Virus record (IMG/VR): IMGVR_UViG_3300047508_000198
Location: 20,945-84,944 of that record
DNA length: 64,000 bases
Strand: one strand, 5' to 3'
Origin: a virus
Under the pieces are notes generated by a model. That model had not been told where the DNA came from, did not search any database, and worked only from the letters and a program-made list of their open reading frames with translations. Shown piece after piece: positions 45,277 to 53,768 of this stretch. The translations under genes and the position numbers were made by a program. How positions within the stretch are numbered: position 1 is the stretch's first letter; every line of letters starts with the position of its first letter.

Positions 45277-47412
45277 TCAGGACCGGCGCCGCCGCAATCC
45301 CGCAGCTCCGGGCATGCCCGCGGACTGCTGGCGGGCGCCGGGGAAGCTAACCCGGTTCATTCCCGGGCGGGTGCCCCGGGCCAGGGCCGTGCCGCCCAAT
45401 GAGGCGGCGAACGGATTGGGCACCGTCGTCGCGGGGTCAAAGCGGTTCATGGGGTCGGTGGTGCTAGTGTGCATGCCGGCCCCGGGGCGCTGGGTGCCCA
45501 GGGACTCACCGAGGAAGGCGGCCATCTGCTCGCCGAGCAGGTCGGCGGTGATGATCGCGATGCAGTCGGCGATGTCCTTGGTGACCACCGGGCCGGACTC
45601 CGGCGGCAGCACCTTGGCCTGGCCCTCCGGCTTGCGCAGGAACTTCAGCTCCTGGCTGGCCTCGGCGTGCACCGGGGCGTGCACCCAGCCCATGTTCAGC
45701 GCGCCCTTGAACGTCTCGTAGGTGGCCCAGTTCAGCGGGCCGGTGGCCGGGCGCTCGTACACCTGCACCCGCTTGGGCAGCCGCCCCACGTGCACCAGCT
45801 TCTGCAGCCGCTTGACGGTCGAGGGCACGTTGAACTGGTCGAAGGTCAGCTCGGCCGGGTGGAACATCTTGACCACGTGGCCGAAGATCCACTCGATCAC
45901 CTCGTCGTAGTCGATGAAGTGATCCTCGTAGTCGGCCGGGTCCCAGAACTTGATCAGGTCGAAGACGGCGTGCAGCATCCTGTCCGGGGCCTGCTCGGTG
46001 TGCGCCATGGCGAAGCCGAACCGGGCGTTGACGTCGGACGGGTCGCCGTGCGCCCGGTACAAGGTGGTCAGCGGGCCGCGCACCGCCATGGTCAGCTCGG
46101 GGCGGCCGTAGATCTCCGGGCGGTCCAGCCACGGCCGGAACATCTCGTCGACCTTGCCCGGGTTCAGGTAGGCGTCCATCGCGGTGGCCCAGTGCGAGCG
46201 GCGCTCCACGCCGAACGTGTCGGGGTTGGCGCGCTCCTCGCGGGCCATCTCGTCGTCGTAGACCTGGATGGCGCCCTTCAGCGGGACGAACCGCGGCAGT
46301 TCCGTATCTTGATACTCGCCGAGATCGCCCTCGAAGCCCGCCGGGAACAACGGCAGGTCCGCAGCGATCTCCCAGTCCTTGTACGGGTCCCAGCTGGCCA
46401 GCTGGATCATCAGCTTGTTCGGGTAGATGCCGGTCAGCTCGCCTGTGTCGTCCGGCTCCTGCTCCAGCGAGCGCTCCCACAGCTCGTAGAACTTGCCGGT
46501 CATCTCCCAGGTCGAGGACGGGATGACGATGAAGGCGTCCTTGCCGAACTGGTCCAGAGCCGGGACCGCGCTGCCGTACACGTCGCCGAACTGGCGGGTC
46601 GTGCCCGCGTTCTTGACGTGCGCCGCCTCGTCGAAGCCCAGGATGCAGGCCGCGGGCCCGCGGGCGGACAGCAGCGTGGACTCCTTCGGGAAGACCCCGA
46701 AGCTGGCCATGTCCCGGGTGGTATGGATGCCCTTGGCGACGAGCTTGGCGGCCCGGATGGTGTCGTGCGGGGCGAACAGGGTCAGGCTCTCGCCCTGGGC
46801 CTCGGAGATGTACGGCGCGAAGCAGCCGGACCCGGTGATCGCGTTGTACAGGTCGCCCCACAGGTTGGCCTTGGCCTGCTCCTTCTTGCCCGCGAAGATC
46901 ATCACCGCGAGCTGCTTGTCCCGGTCGACGCCGTAGAAGTCCTGCGGGTCGCCGCGGGCCATGTAGGCCCACAGCACGTAGGCCATCGCGAGTGAGCAGA
47001 CGTAGCCCTTGGAGCCGCGGCGGCCGACCGCCATCAGGACTTCCTTGAACCACCGGTAGCCGCGCCGCTTCAGCCAGGCGATCCGCTCGTAGATGTCGGG
47101 CTGGATGCCGTTGGTCTTGGCCTCGAACTTATTCTCCGGCCCGGCGTTGGGGTTGGTCGCGCGGAACTCGGCGATCCACTCGGCGATCACCTGGTGGTCG
47201 TAGTCGGTGAACAGGTCATCGCGCAGGAAGATGATCTTCAGCAGCGTCGCCTGGCGCGGGTACAGGTTGGGCCGGTCCAGCCAGTCGCTGCCGATGACGA
47301 AGGTGATCGGGTCGGGCAGCTGCGGCCCGTCGACCTCATCGACGATCTCGTTGACCGTCTCCCAGATGCTGCCAGCCGGGACAGCGAGGGCGACGTCAGT
47401 GATGGCCGTCAT
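45277..47412 (-). CDS. terL: Terminase large subunit
   Basis: A 711-aa DNA-packaging motor. The ATPase half has a deviant Walker A, VGRRGSKG (about 129-136), and Walker B plus catalytic Glu in ILGFDEAA (about 257-264). The nuclease half follows after GFAMAHTEQAPDRMLHAVFD (about 485) with AELTFDQFNVPSTVKRLQKL. The C terminus is Pro/Gly/Arg-rich and probably disordered. The Walker A lacks the usual GKS/T order. AGGGA stands before the ATG. A small-terminase candidate lies two genes upstream (47884-48516). Confidence 0.9.
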   Translation of the reverse strand: MTAITDVALAVPAGSIWETVNEIVDEVDGPQLPDPITFVIGSDWLDRPNLYPRQATLLKIIFLRDDLFTDYDHQVIAEWIAEFRATNPNAGPENKFEAKTNGIQPDIYERIAWLKRRGYRWFKEVLMAVGRRGSKGYVCSLAMAYVLWAYMARGDPQDFYGVDRDKQLAVMIFAGKKEQAKANLWGDLYNAITGSGCFAPYISEAQGESLTLFAPHDTIRAAKLVAKGIHTTRDMASFGVFPKESTLLSARGPAACILGFDEAAHVKNAGTTRQFGDVYGSAVPALDQFGKDAFIVIPSSTWEMTGKFYELWERSLEQEPDDTGELTGIYPNKLMIQLASWDPYKDWEIAADLPLFPAGFEGDLGEYQDTELPRFVPLKGAIQVYDDEMAREERANPDTFGVERRSHWATAMDAYLNPGKVDEMFRPWLDRPEIYGRPELTMAVRGPLTTLYRAHGDPSDVNARFGFAMAHTEQAPDRMLHAVFDLIKFWDPADYEDHFIDYDEVIEWIFGHVVKMFHPAELTFDQFNVPSTVKRLQKLVHVGRLPKRVQVYERPATGPLNWATYETFKGALNMGWVHAPVHAEASQELKFLRKPEGQAKVLPPESGPVVTKDIADCIAIITADLLGEQMAAFLGESLGTQRPGAGMHTSTTDPMNRFDPATTVPNPFAASLGGTALARGTRPGMNRVSFPGARQQSAGMPGAAGLRRRRS

Positions 47413-47504
47413 GTGCTATATTCCCTAGTACCTTCGGGTAAAAGTCGATGTAGTCGACATCATCGCGTGGCGTATGCGACGAAGCGCCCTGACGGCCTCG
47501 GGTA

Positions 47505-47909
47505 TCAGTGATGGTGCCCGTGGCCGTCTCCGTGCCCGGCGCGGAAGTCCTTGAAGGCACCGCCCTGGTCGGTCTTGATCACGCCGTCGGCGCCGGGGAT
47601 CTCCAGGATGTTGCGCGTCACCTCGTGCACCTGCTGATCATGGTCGAACTGGTGTTTGGGATCGCAGCGGCCGACGATCGTGATCTCGGGCATGGCGGCA
47701 TCGCTCTGGGGCACGCCGTCGATCTCGTAGCGGAACCAGTTCACGTGCACGATGAAGCCCTCGTCGGCGAACCGGCTGACGATCTCGCGCTCGACCGCAT
47801 CGAAGTTGCGGAGGCCCTTCTGGTGCCGGTCGCGCAGCGTGTCCCAGACCTTCTGGATCCGGTCGACCTCGCTGTCGTACAGCTCAATCGGCGGTCGCGG
47901 CACTGTCAC
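47505..47909 (-). CDS. Phage protein, unknown (between terminase genes)
   Basis: A 134-aa protein (MTVPRPPIELYDSEVDRIQK). The middle is a small alpha/beta domain (EREIVSRFADEGFIVHVNWF, MPEITIVGRC), and the His-rich tail (GHGDGHGHHH) could bind metal. Overlaps the small-terminase candidate by 26 bp. Its place between packaging genes suggests a packaging or neck accessory. Confidence 0.6.
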   Translation of the reverse strand: MTVPRPPIELYDSEVDRIQKVWDTLRDRHQKGLRNFDAVEREIVSRFADEGFIVHVNWFRYEIDGVPQSDAAMPEITIVGRCDPKHQFDHDQQVHEVTRNILEIPGADGVIKTDQGGAFKDFRAGHGDGHGHHH

Positions 47910-48516
47910 CGGCTGGCTCCTCCCGGGGCGGCGGCATGATGGAGCGCAGGGCCTCGGAGCCGCGCACGTCGGCGGCGAAGTCGGCCCAGTGCACGCCGAG
48001 GTGCTTGCGGGCGATCCACAGCAGCTCGCGGACGGCCGCCTGCCACTGCTCGACCGTACCGGCCAGCTCGCGGCCCGCCTCGTCCCGCTCGATGTCGCGC
48101 TGCAGCTTCAGGATCGTCACGGCATCGCGGACGGAGGTCTCGCCGCCGCCGTCGGCCAGGGTCTCGTATGCCCGCTGCAGGGCCAGGGTGGCCAGGTCGG
48201 CCGGGGTGACCGGCGGGCTGCCGTCGAGTGCCGACGCGCCGCGGGCGGCCACCGCCTCCTCCAGCTGGACCCGGGCCTGCGCGTGCGGGGCGGCCAGGTG
48301 GGCCACATGGCCGCGCAGCGCGCCGACCGAGACCTGCCGGACCCCGGCCGGGCGCATCGACCGCATGTACTCCTGCACCCGCTTGTAGGTCCAGCCGTAG
48401 GACAGCAGCGTGTCCACCTGGAGCAGGACCGGCGAGGTGCAGACCGGGCACGCCGGGTCGTAGGGCTTGTCGTGCTCGCGGGCCCCGATCCGGATCCGGA
48501 TGGTGCCCTCAGTCAT
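47884..48516 (-). CDS. Terminase small subunit candidate
   Basis: A 210-aa protein. A CPVC zinc knuckle near the N terminus is followed by a helix-turn-helix (LLSYGWTYKRVQEYMRSMRP, VSVGALRGHVAHL) of the kind used for DNA recognition by small terminases, and then long helices suited to oligomerisation (LQRDIERDEAGRELAGTVEQ). Its place just before terL supports the call. Without a database match this remains an inference. Confidence 0.6.
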   Translation of the reverse strand: MTEGTIRIRIGAREHDKPYDPACPVCTSPVLLQVDTLLSYGWTYKRVQEYMRSMRPAGVRQVSVGALRGHVAHLAAPHAQARVQLEEAVAARGASALDGSPPVTPADLATLALQRAYETLADGGGETSVRDAVTILKLQRDIERDEAGRELAGTVEQWQAAVRELLWIARKHLGVHWADFAADVRGSEALRSIMPPPREEPAGDSAATAD

Positions 48517-48694
48517 ATGTGACCTCGACCGGCTCGGAGTAGGTCACCGGGTACTGATTCGGGTAGTGCTCAGGATCGCCGCAGACGCGGAACTCCCCGT
48601 CCTCGGGCGGCAGCAGGCCCGCGGGGCGCGTCTCGGTCCAGCTGTGCCCGCACGCCGACGCCACGCCGATCTTGATGGCCGGGACCTCAGTCAT
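48509..48694 (-). CDS. Small Cys-His protein
   Basis: A 61-aa protein from ATG 48694 (MTEVPAIKIGVASACGHSWT), whose start lies in the end of the previous gene (8-bp overlap). ACGHSW and VCGDPEHYPN may form one zinc site. Not recognised. Confidence 0.55.
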   Translation of the reverse strand: MTEVPAIKIGVASACGHSWTETRPAGLLPPEDGEFRVCGDPEHYPNQYPVTYSEPVEVTYD

Positions 48695-49049
48695 CGCAGT
48701 AGTCACCGTCCGCCGAGGCGAAGTCGGGCGAGTCCGGGATCCGCCGGGAGGGATAGAACCCCTCGCGCGAGTTCAGGTGCGAGTGGCGGGAGTTCCAGGC
48801 CTTGCGGAACATGCCGCGGCGCACCGCCGGGTCGGCGAAGCCGGTGGAGGTGAGGATCTCCCGGCGGGAGCGGTCCTCCTCCTTCCACTTGGTCAGGATG
48901 TCAGACTTGGCAGTACGCGAGGTGACGCCCCGCAGCGAGTCCGCTATCAGGGCATCGGCCAGGTCCTCCAGCGGGCGGCAGACCCCGTTCCGCAGCCGCA
49001 GCTTCACGGCCGGCATACTCAGGCCAGCGGGCAGCGTGTTCTCCGTCAT
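48687..49049 (-). CDS. Phage protein, unknown (120 aa)
   Basis: A 120-aa protein from ATG 49049, with GGAGGGG upstream. The basic, helical centre (DILTKWKEEDRSRREILTST) and C-terminal DSPDFASADGDYCDD are seen. It overlaps the preceding gene by 149 bp, which suggests that the latter's tail is poorly defined. Not recognised. Confidence 0.65.
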   Translation of the reverse strand: MTENTLPAGLSMPAVKLRLRNGVCRPLEDLADALIADSLRGVTSRTAKSDILTKWKEEDRSRREILTSTGFADPAVRRGMFRKAWNSRHSHLNSREGFYPSRRIPDSPDFASADGDYCDD

Positions 49050-49371
49050 GGTCCCCTCCGGGCGCGGTGTGCTCGTAGACCGCGCAGAGCTGGCGGAGGC
49101 CGTCCTGGGCGTACTCGGCCACCGGCCGGGTCCCGTCGGTCTTCATCAGCTTGGCGGCCTCGGCATCGGGCATGTCCATGTACAGGCACTGGATGGCCAT
49201 CGCCTGCACGGGGTCCAGGTGCCGGCTCAGCTCGTGCAACCGGAGCAGGTCGGCCAGGCAGTAGACGTCGCCGTCGGGACCGGTCAGTGAGTCGATGCCC
49301 TCGGCCTCATGCAGAGACTGCCAGGCTTGCAGGTGCCGGATCAGCTCACCGAGCACTGACGGTTCAAGCAA
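48901..49371 (-). CDS. Possible sigma/HTH-like protein
   Basis: A 156-aa frame from TTG 49371 (GGAGGG upstream). Residues about 48-100 (RHLDPVQAMAIQCLYMDMPD, AEAAKLMKTDGTRPVAEYAQ) have the helix order of a sigma region 4-like helix-turn-helix. The last 50 residues overlap the next gene in another frame and look like shadow sequence, so the true end may differ. A DNA-binding regulator is likely. Confidence 0.5.
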   Translation of the reverse strand: MLEPSVLGELIRHLQAWQSLHEAEGIDSLTGPDGDVYCLADLLRLHELSRHLDPVQAMAIQCLYMDMPDAEAAKLMKTDGTRPVAEYAQDGLRQLCAVYEHTAPGGDHDGEHAARWPEYAGREAAAAERGLPPAGGPGRCPDSGLAAGRHLAYCQV

Positions 49372-49502
49372 CGTCCCTCCGCGCGGCCGGAAACACCCGG
49401 TTATCAGGCTTTATTGCGCACAGTTAAGCACGCCACAGAAGGGTAGGTACACCCGAGCGCGGAATGGCGCCAGCGCCTATCAAGAAACCATAAACAGGAT
49501 TC
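49372..49502. promoter_or_regulatory. Intergenic region with degenerate operator-like site
   Basis: This 131-bp gap upstream of the TTG gene holds TATCAGGCTTTATTGCGC at 49402-49419, which keeps the left half and centre of the palindrome but loses the right half. A TATCAAGAAACC segment at about 49476 is another half-site. No convincing promoter boxes were found. Confidence 0.35.
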
Positions 49503-50219
49503 CTAGATACGCGCGGCCCTGTTCAGCATGTCCTCCAGTCGCTCCAGGCTGCGGATCAGCGCATCGGCCCGGCGCGACAGCACCGCCTGGAAGATGGCGA
49601 AGTACCGGTCCTCGATGCCCGCCAGGTGCCCGGCCTGGGTCCGGTCGTCGATAGTCAGCCGGCGGCCCTCCTCGGCCGCGGTGGTGTAGCCCCAGGCGAA
49701 GGCCTGCTCCCAGATGCCCTTGGCGAACATCGCCGAGCCCCACATCTGCGCGGCCTGCTGGCGCCACTCGATCATGTGGGTGGCCAGCTCGAACAGGAAG
49801 TCGTCGCGCTCGGCGTCGCCGAGCCGGTCCCAGTGCTCGATGAGGAACCCGTGCTCGTTGCGCTTCCACTTGATGTGCCCGGCCATGTCCTTCATGACCT
49901 CGCCGGAGCTGGTGATGATCATCGGCTCGCGGACCACCCGGTACAGCCGCTCCACCAGCCACCAGGCGTCGGCGAAGACGGTGGCCAGCACGTCATCGGC
50001 CAGCCGGGTGATCTCAGCCAGCTTGATCTTGTCGGCCGGCTTCCAGTCCGTCCGTATCCGGCTGAAGTTGACGTGGCTGAACTGCCGGGTCCGGTCGGGC
50101 GGGATGTCGGGGGCCAGCGGCAGCTCGTCGGTGCCCTGCGGCAGCTGGTCGGACTCGGCGCGGATCCGCTCCAGCTGGCGCTGCTGCTGCCCGTCGTCGG
50201 GGCTATTGCCGTCGGCCAC
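49503..50219 (-). CDS. Phage protein, unknown (238 aa)
   Basis: A 238-aa protein of long helices. Acidic Gln-rich head, then FADAWWLVERLYRVVREPMI, and a Trp-rich centre (MIEWRQQAAQMWGSAMFAKG, WEQAFAWGY). No Cys. A virion-associated or scaffolding role is possible. Not recognised. Confidence 0.65.
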   Translation of the reverse strand: MADGNSPDDGQQQRQLERIRAESDQLPQGTDELPLAPDIPPDRTRQFSHVNFSRIRTDWKPADKIKLAEITRLADDVLATVFADAWWLVERLYRVVREPMIITSSGEVMKDMAGHIKWKRNEHGFLIEHWDRLGDAERDDFLFELATHMIEWRQQAAQMWGSAMFAKGIWEQAFAWGYTTAAEEGRRLTIDDRTQAGHLAGIEDRYFAIFQAVLSRRADALIRSLERLEDMLNRAARI

Positions 50220-50222
50220 GGG

Positions 50223-50459
50223 TCACGACACCTCGTCCAGGATCACGGTGACGGCGGTGAACACGTTGACGATGCCGATCTCGGGCTCCAGGCGGCCGAT
50301 GATGTTCCGCGCCCGGTCCCGGTAGTACTTCTGGTGGCCGGACGCCGGGCTGCCCCAGCGCCCGCACGTAGATACCTCGCCGCACAGGTCCTCGTGCAGC
50401 AGGCCCGCCAGGCGCTGCTCCTCATCATCCCCGGGCTGGCTCATCGGACCCAAGCTCAT
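50223..50459 (-). CDS. Small phage protein, unknown
   Basis: A 78-aa protein; ATG 50459 and ATG 50444 are both possible starts. It has EEQRLAGLLHEDLCGEVSTC and a helical C terminus RNIIGRLEPEIGIVNVFTAV. Overlaps the previous gene. Not recognised. Confidence 0.55.
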   Translation of the reverse strand: MSLGPMSQPGDDEEQRLAGLLHEDLCGEVSTCGRWGSPASGHQKYYRDRARNIIGRLEPEIGIVNVFTAVTVILDEVS

Positions 50460-50760
50460 AGCCCCGCTCAGCCTCCTCTGCCAGCTTCTCGATGTCGGCT
50501 TCGGTCAGCAGCTTGCCGGTCCTGGTCCGGTACCGCGGGCGGCAGCCGCAGAACGGCACGACGTAGGGATCGTCATCGGCCGAGGGCTCGGCGCTAATCC
50601 ACAGCGAGCCTTCCCGGCCGGGCCGCTCGCAGGTGTGCTCGACCAGCGGGATGCCGCTGACCGAGCCTGCGGGGCGGAACTCGACCTGGGGCATCAGGAG
50701 ATCAAACTTGACCAGGCCTTCCCCGGTGAACACCGGGTCCGTGAAGTCCCAGCTGCTCAT
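50425..50760 (-). CDS. Small phage protein with Cys site
   Basis: A 111-aa protein from ATG 50760 (ATGA overlap, GGAGG upstream). PLVEHTCERPGREGSLWISA, then FCGCRPRYRTRTGKLLTEAD, suggest one zinc site. Acidic helical end. Not recognised. Confidence 0.6.
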   Translation of the reverse strand: MSSWDFTDPVFTGEGLVKFDLLMPQVEFRPAGSVSGIPLVEHTCERPGREGSLWISAEPSADDDPYVVPFCGCRPRYRTRTGKLLTEADIEKLAEEAERGYELGSDEPARG

Positions 50761-51254
50761 CGCCGTCCTCCTCCGAACTCGCCGTGCCACCGGACCTGCG
50801 CGGCCGGAACATCGTCATCGAGCGACCAGCACCCGATGCTCACCAGGTCGTGGCGCCACGGGATGGCCCGCCGCTCGACCTCCCACACGTCCCAGCGGGG
50901 CCAGTGCGCGTGCAAGCCGATCACGTCCGGCTTCTTGTCGACGTACACCCCGGGCTGCTGGCAGGCCCGCAGCATCTTGCAGATCTCCGCATACGGTGCC
51001 CACGCACCGCCCTGGCCGGGCTGGCAGGCTCTCAGGCCCCCGGCCGCGATCACGTCCCGGCGAAATGCCGGTGCCGTGTGGTAGAGGACCGGCGGCGGGT
51101 CCCGGAACACCGCAGCGCGGTGCAGCACGGCGTAGTCCGCCGCCGGGTCGGCGTCGAGCCCGGCGAGCATCAGCGCGGCGATGTCCTCGTCCAGCTCGCG
51201 CACGTCGCGCTTGTAGCAGATGTGGCGGCGGACGTCAGCTTCCGTCAGGAGCAT
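50757..51254 (-). CDS. RNA 2'-phosphotransferase/ART-like protein
   Basis: A 165-aa protein. LYHTAPAFRRDVIAAGGLRA, CQPGQGGAWAPYAEICKMLR and QQPGVYVDKKPD follow the order of small ADP-ribosyltransferase-fold proteins, with a LYHT opening, an AAGGL turn and a GVY strand. KptA/DarT-type relatives are possible. No second domain. It is a separate protein from the giant ART arrays and lies in the packaging/replication operon. Confidence 0.5.
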   Translation of the reverse strand: MLLTEADVRRHICYKRDVRELDEDIAALMLAGLDADPAADYAVLHRAAVFRDPPPVLYHTAPAFRRDVIAAGGLRACQPGQGGAWAPYAEICKMLRACQQPGVYVDKKPDVIGLHAHWPRWDVWEVERRAIPWRHDLVSIGCWSLDDDVPAAQVRWHGEFGGGRR

Positions 51255-51579
51255 GATCCTCCTCCGGCGGGTCGATCTCGGTAAAGCCGAGCAGCCGCCT
51301 GAACACGCGGATGCCGTTGGCCAGGTCGCCGTAGTGATCGTAGAACCAGCGGCAGTACGCGGGGCCGAAGTCCGGGTGATCCCCGTACGGCAGGGTCTGG
51401 TGGCAGATCAGGCCCAGGTGGTGGTCCCCGGTGTTCCCTGCGACCAGCTCCTTCAGCTTGCCCTCGCGCAGGTGCATCAGGTTGCCGGGGCGGCCGACGC
51501 AGGTCGAGCACTGCCGGGTCAGCAGCCGCGCCCGGCCGGTCCCCGGGTCCAGGATCGAGGCACCGTCCAGCTCGCTCAT
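51235..51579 (-). CDS. Cys-rich phage protein
   Basis: A 114-aa protein from ATG 51579. The pattern RQCSTCVGRPGNLMHLREGK, HHLGLICHQTLPYGDHPDFG, YCRWFYDHYG is that of a frequent actinophage family with two CxxC-like and His ligands. The function of the family is unknown to me. Starts 5 bp after the preceding stop. Confidence 0.75.
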   Translation of the reverse strand: MSELDGASILDPGTGRARLLTRQCSTCVGRPGNLMHLREGKLKELVAGNTGDHHLGLICHQTLPYGDHPDFGPAYCRWFYDHYGDLANGIRVFRRLLGFTEIDPPEEDHAPDGS

Positions 51580-51583
51580 GGCA

Positions 51584-51781
51584 TCAGAACGCCTGGTCGA
51601 ACAGGTTCCCGCTGCGCTGCTCGCCGCCGAATGCGTCACCGGCCCACTCATGCTGCGTGCGGGCGTCGTAGTGCGGCAGCCGGTGGCGCGGATTCTCGGT
51701 GCACACCGAGAATCCGTCCGTGTCATTGCACAGGCCGTCTCGCGGCTCGCTGGGCTGCAGCTCGGGGTCGTTGCTCGGCAT
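51584..51781 (-). CDS. Small phage protein, unknown
   Basis: A 65-aa protein from ATG 51781, with GGGAGGA upstream. GLCNDTDGFSVCTENPRHRL and HEWAGDAFGGEQRS are seen. It is the first gene behind the operator site at 51802. Not recognised. Confidence 0.65.
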   Translation of the reverse strand: MPSNDPELQPSEPRDGLCNDTDGFSVCTENPRHRLPHYDARTQHEWAGDAFGGEQRSGNLFDQAF

Positions 51782-51797
51782 GATTCCTCCCGCCCTC

Positions 51798-51819
51798 AGT
51801 ATATCAAGGTTAATAGATA
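51798..51819 (-). promoter_or_regulatory. Operator-promoter 7 (TATCAA-N6-TAGATA), minus strand
   Basis: On the plus strand the palindrome is TATCAAGGTTAATAGATA at 51802-51819, with one mismatched position in the right half. On the minus strand TATACT (51803-51798) is a good -10 box, but the -35 (ACGAAG) is weak. It overlaps the stop of the resolvase gene and precedes the gene at 51781. Confidence 0.6.
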
Positions 51820-52349
51820 CCTTCGTCCTCTTCGGACAAAGGATCCGGTTCCGGCGCGTCCAGCGAGCAGGCCAGGGCGATGGCCAGCGCGTCGCGCTCG
51901 TTGTGGTTCCAGGTCCGCGCCGTGGTGCCGCCCACGTAGCGGGCCACCGCGGCAGCGATCTCATCCTTGTCGTGGTTCGGGCTGCCGGTCAGCAGGCGCG
52001 AGGCGTGGTTGGCCGAGACCGTCACGCTAGTCCCGCCGCTGACCTCGTACACGCACCACCCGGCGATCAGCGATGACTCCAGCCGGTGGCCGTGCACGGC
52101 CGGGGCCTCATGAGCGATCAGTGACGGGAACCGAAGGTCCTGCTCGCGCCAGATCGTCTCCTCGATCAGGTGCTTCATCCGGGAGGCCTTGTCGTAGGTG
52201 CCCAGGTAGCCACGCTCGGCGGTGCGCACCCGCAGCGTGCCCTTGTCGAACAGGCGGATGCGGACCAGGGGCTCGGCGGAGATGTACACCCAGCTCACCT
52301 TCAGGTGCGCCCAGCCGGTCGCCGACAGCGACGGGTCGAAGGCCAGCAC
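51810..52349 (-). CDS. RuvC-like Holliday-junction resolvase
   Basis: A 179-aa RNase-H-fold nuclease. LAFDPSLSATGWA (Asp5), IAHEAPA (Glu81), HDKDEI and NHNERDALAIALA (Asp152) follow the order of RuvC family active sites. The GTG at 52349 is the first in-frame start, but the frame stays open and looks coding (WEDLRAQITANGKLPAAEQW) for another 100 bp upstream, without an ATG/GTG/TTG. The true start may be a rare codon or a frameshift from the gene upstream. Probably resolves branched DNA before packaging. Confidence 0.8.
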   Translation of the reverse strand: MLAFDPSLSATGWAHLKVSWVYISAEPLVRIRLFDKGTLRVRTAERGYLGTYDKASRMKHLIEETIWREQDLRFPSLIAHEAPAVHGHRLESSLIAGWCVYEVSGGTSVTVSANHASRLLTGSPNHDKDEIAAAVARYVGGTTARTWNHNERDALAIALACSLDAPEPDPLSEEDEGIY

Positions 52350-52456
52350 CTTGACCGGCTTGAAGTCGGTGCCCTCCGGCGGCTTCCACTGCTCCGCGGC
52401 CGGGAGCTTGCCGTTCGCGGTGATCTGGGCACGCAGGTCCTCCCAGAGCGAGGCCT

Positions 52457-52735
52457 TCAGAACGCCAGCCCGCCCTGGAAGTGCACCCGGGTATCGTGCG
52501 GTGCAATCGTGAGCAGCCCGTTGATCGAGTGCTGGTGCCGCGGGTAGCCGTCATGCTCTCCCCAGCGGTGCCGGCCCTTGTGCCACACCAGCTTGCCGGG
52601 GGCGGGCTCCGGGGGCGGCAGCAGCCGGGCCTCCGGCGCGCCGAAGCTGATCGAGGCCTGGACCTCCCGGCAGGTCTGCTCCGGGGTCATCCCCGGCGGG
52701 GACGTGACCCAGACCATCACGCCGACGCGGGCCAT
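52457..52735 (-). CDS. Small phage protein, unknown
   Basis: A 92-aa protein (MARVGVMVWVTSPPGMTPEQ) with ASISFGAPEARLLPPPEPAP and HQHSINGLLTIAPHDTRVHF. It looks like a small alpha/beta domain. Not recognised. Confidence 0.6.
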   Translation of the reverse strand: MARVGVMVWVTSPPGMTPEQTCREVQASISFGAPEARLLPPPEPAPGKLVWHKGRHRWGEHDGYPRHQHSINGLLTIAPHDTRVHFQGGLAF

Positions 52736-53001
52736 CCGGTCCCCTCCCTCTTCGCGGGCGGGTGCGAGTGATGCCGGTCGGCCTTCCAGCAGTCGATACT
52801 GCGCAGCCGGCGATCCACGTCCTCGGCCAGGTCGCCGATCAGCTCGATGTTCGGCAGGTCATCGTCGGTCAGGTAGTCGCCGTGCCCGTGGCCGTCCAGG
52901 CTTGTGCGCAGGTCCCGGACCTCGGCCTCCAGCTCCGTGACGCGCTCCTTCAGGCTCCTGTAATCCTTGCGGTCCTTGCCCGTCCGGATGGTGATCATCA
53001 T
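52717..53001 (-). CDS. Small coiled-coil protein
   Basis: A 94-aa protein starting at the ATG that overlaps the nuclease stop (ATGA). The N-terminal helix (DYRSLKERVTELEAEVRDLR) is a clear coiled coil, followed by an acidic region. It may be a dimerising partner of one of its recombination neighbours. Confidence 0.65.
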   Translation of the reverse strand: MMITIRTGKDRKDYRSLKERVTELEAEVRDLRTSLDGHGHGDYLTDDDLPNIELIGDLAEDVDRRLRSIDCWKADRHHSHPPAKREGTGWPASA

Positions 53002-53768
53002 GCGAGCCCCACCCGGGCCAGCACGCTGCGGTACTTTGCCTCGATCTGGTAGGCCGCCACCGGATCGGCCATCACGTGGTACTCGCGCAGGTCCCACGGG
53101 TTGCCGATGCCCTGGAAGAGCACGATGTACCGGCGCAGGCCGGTCAGCCGCATGTACTCCTGCACCTGCCACCAGTACTCCGGCCAGCGCTCCTTGAAGA
53201 ACGCCTCGTCCATGTCCGGTGCCTTGGCCAGCAGCACGTTCTTGATCGTCTTGAGGTCGAAGCCCCAGATGTGCTCGGGGTCCAGGTCCCGGCGGTGCCC
53301 CGGCGGCAGCTGGCCGTAGATGCGCGGCTCGAAGCAGAGGATGCCGTCCAGGTGGCCGCGGGAGCGGGTCTCGGGCTGGCTGGCGCCGTGCTCGCGGCAG
53401 TGCCGGGGCTGCGGGAAGCCGCACGCCGGGCAGGTGCCCTCGCGCACCGGCACCATGAGCCCGAGCTGGTACAGCGCCTGCCGGGTCACCTCGTGCATGA
53501 TCGTGCCGTACAGCACGCTCATCCGGCCCAGGTAGCCGAAGTCCTCGGGATCCTCCTTCTTGGGCATGGTCAGGTAGGTAATCAGCTGGCCCTCGGTCAG
53601 CCCCGGGTGAGTGCTGGCGTGGAACCACCCGTCCGGCGCCCGCGGCTGCGGCTTGGCCGTATGGATGGTCAGCTTGAACGCCTCGCCCGAGGTGAAGAAG
53701 TTGACCAGCAGCGGCTTGACCAGGCAGCCCGCGGCAACGTACTTCGCGATCGTCTCGAACGTGGGCAT
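52998..53768 (-). CDS. Cas4/RecB-like PD-(D/E)XK exonuclease
   Basis: A 256-aa protein. LYGTIMHE (His92/Glu93), GHLDG (Asp141), GFDLKTIK (Asp171, Lys173) and WWQVQEYMRLTGL give the RecB-nuclease motifs in order. Three or more Cys near residues 113-124 (CPACGFPQPRHC) may hold zinc or part of an Fe-S cluster, as in Cas4. It is likely to process DNA ends for recombination with RecA. Confidence 0.85.
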   Translation of the reverse strand: MPTFETIAKYVAAGCLVKPLLVNFFTSGEAFKLTIHTAKPQPRAPDGWFHASTHPGLTEGQLITYLTMPKKEDPEDFGYLGRMSVLYGTIMHEVTRQALYQLGLMVPVREGTCPACGFPQPRHCREHGASQPETRSRGHLDGILCFEPRIYGQLPPGHRRDLDPEHIWGFDLKTIKNVLLAKAPDMDEAFFKERWPEYWWQVQEYMRLTGLRRYIVLFQGIGNPWDLREYHVMADPVAAYQIEAKYRSVLARVGLA

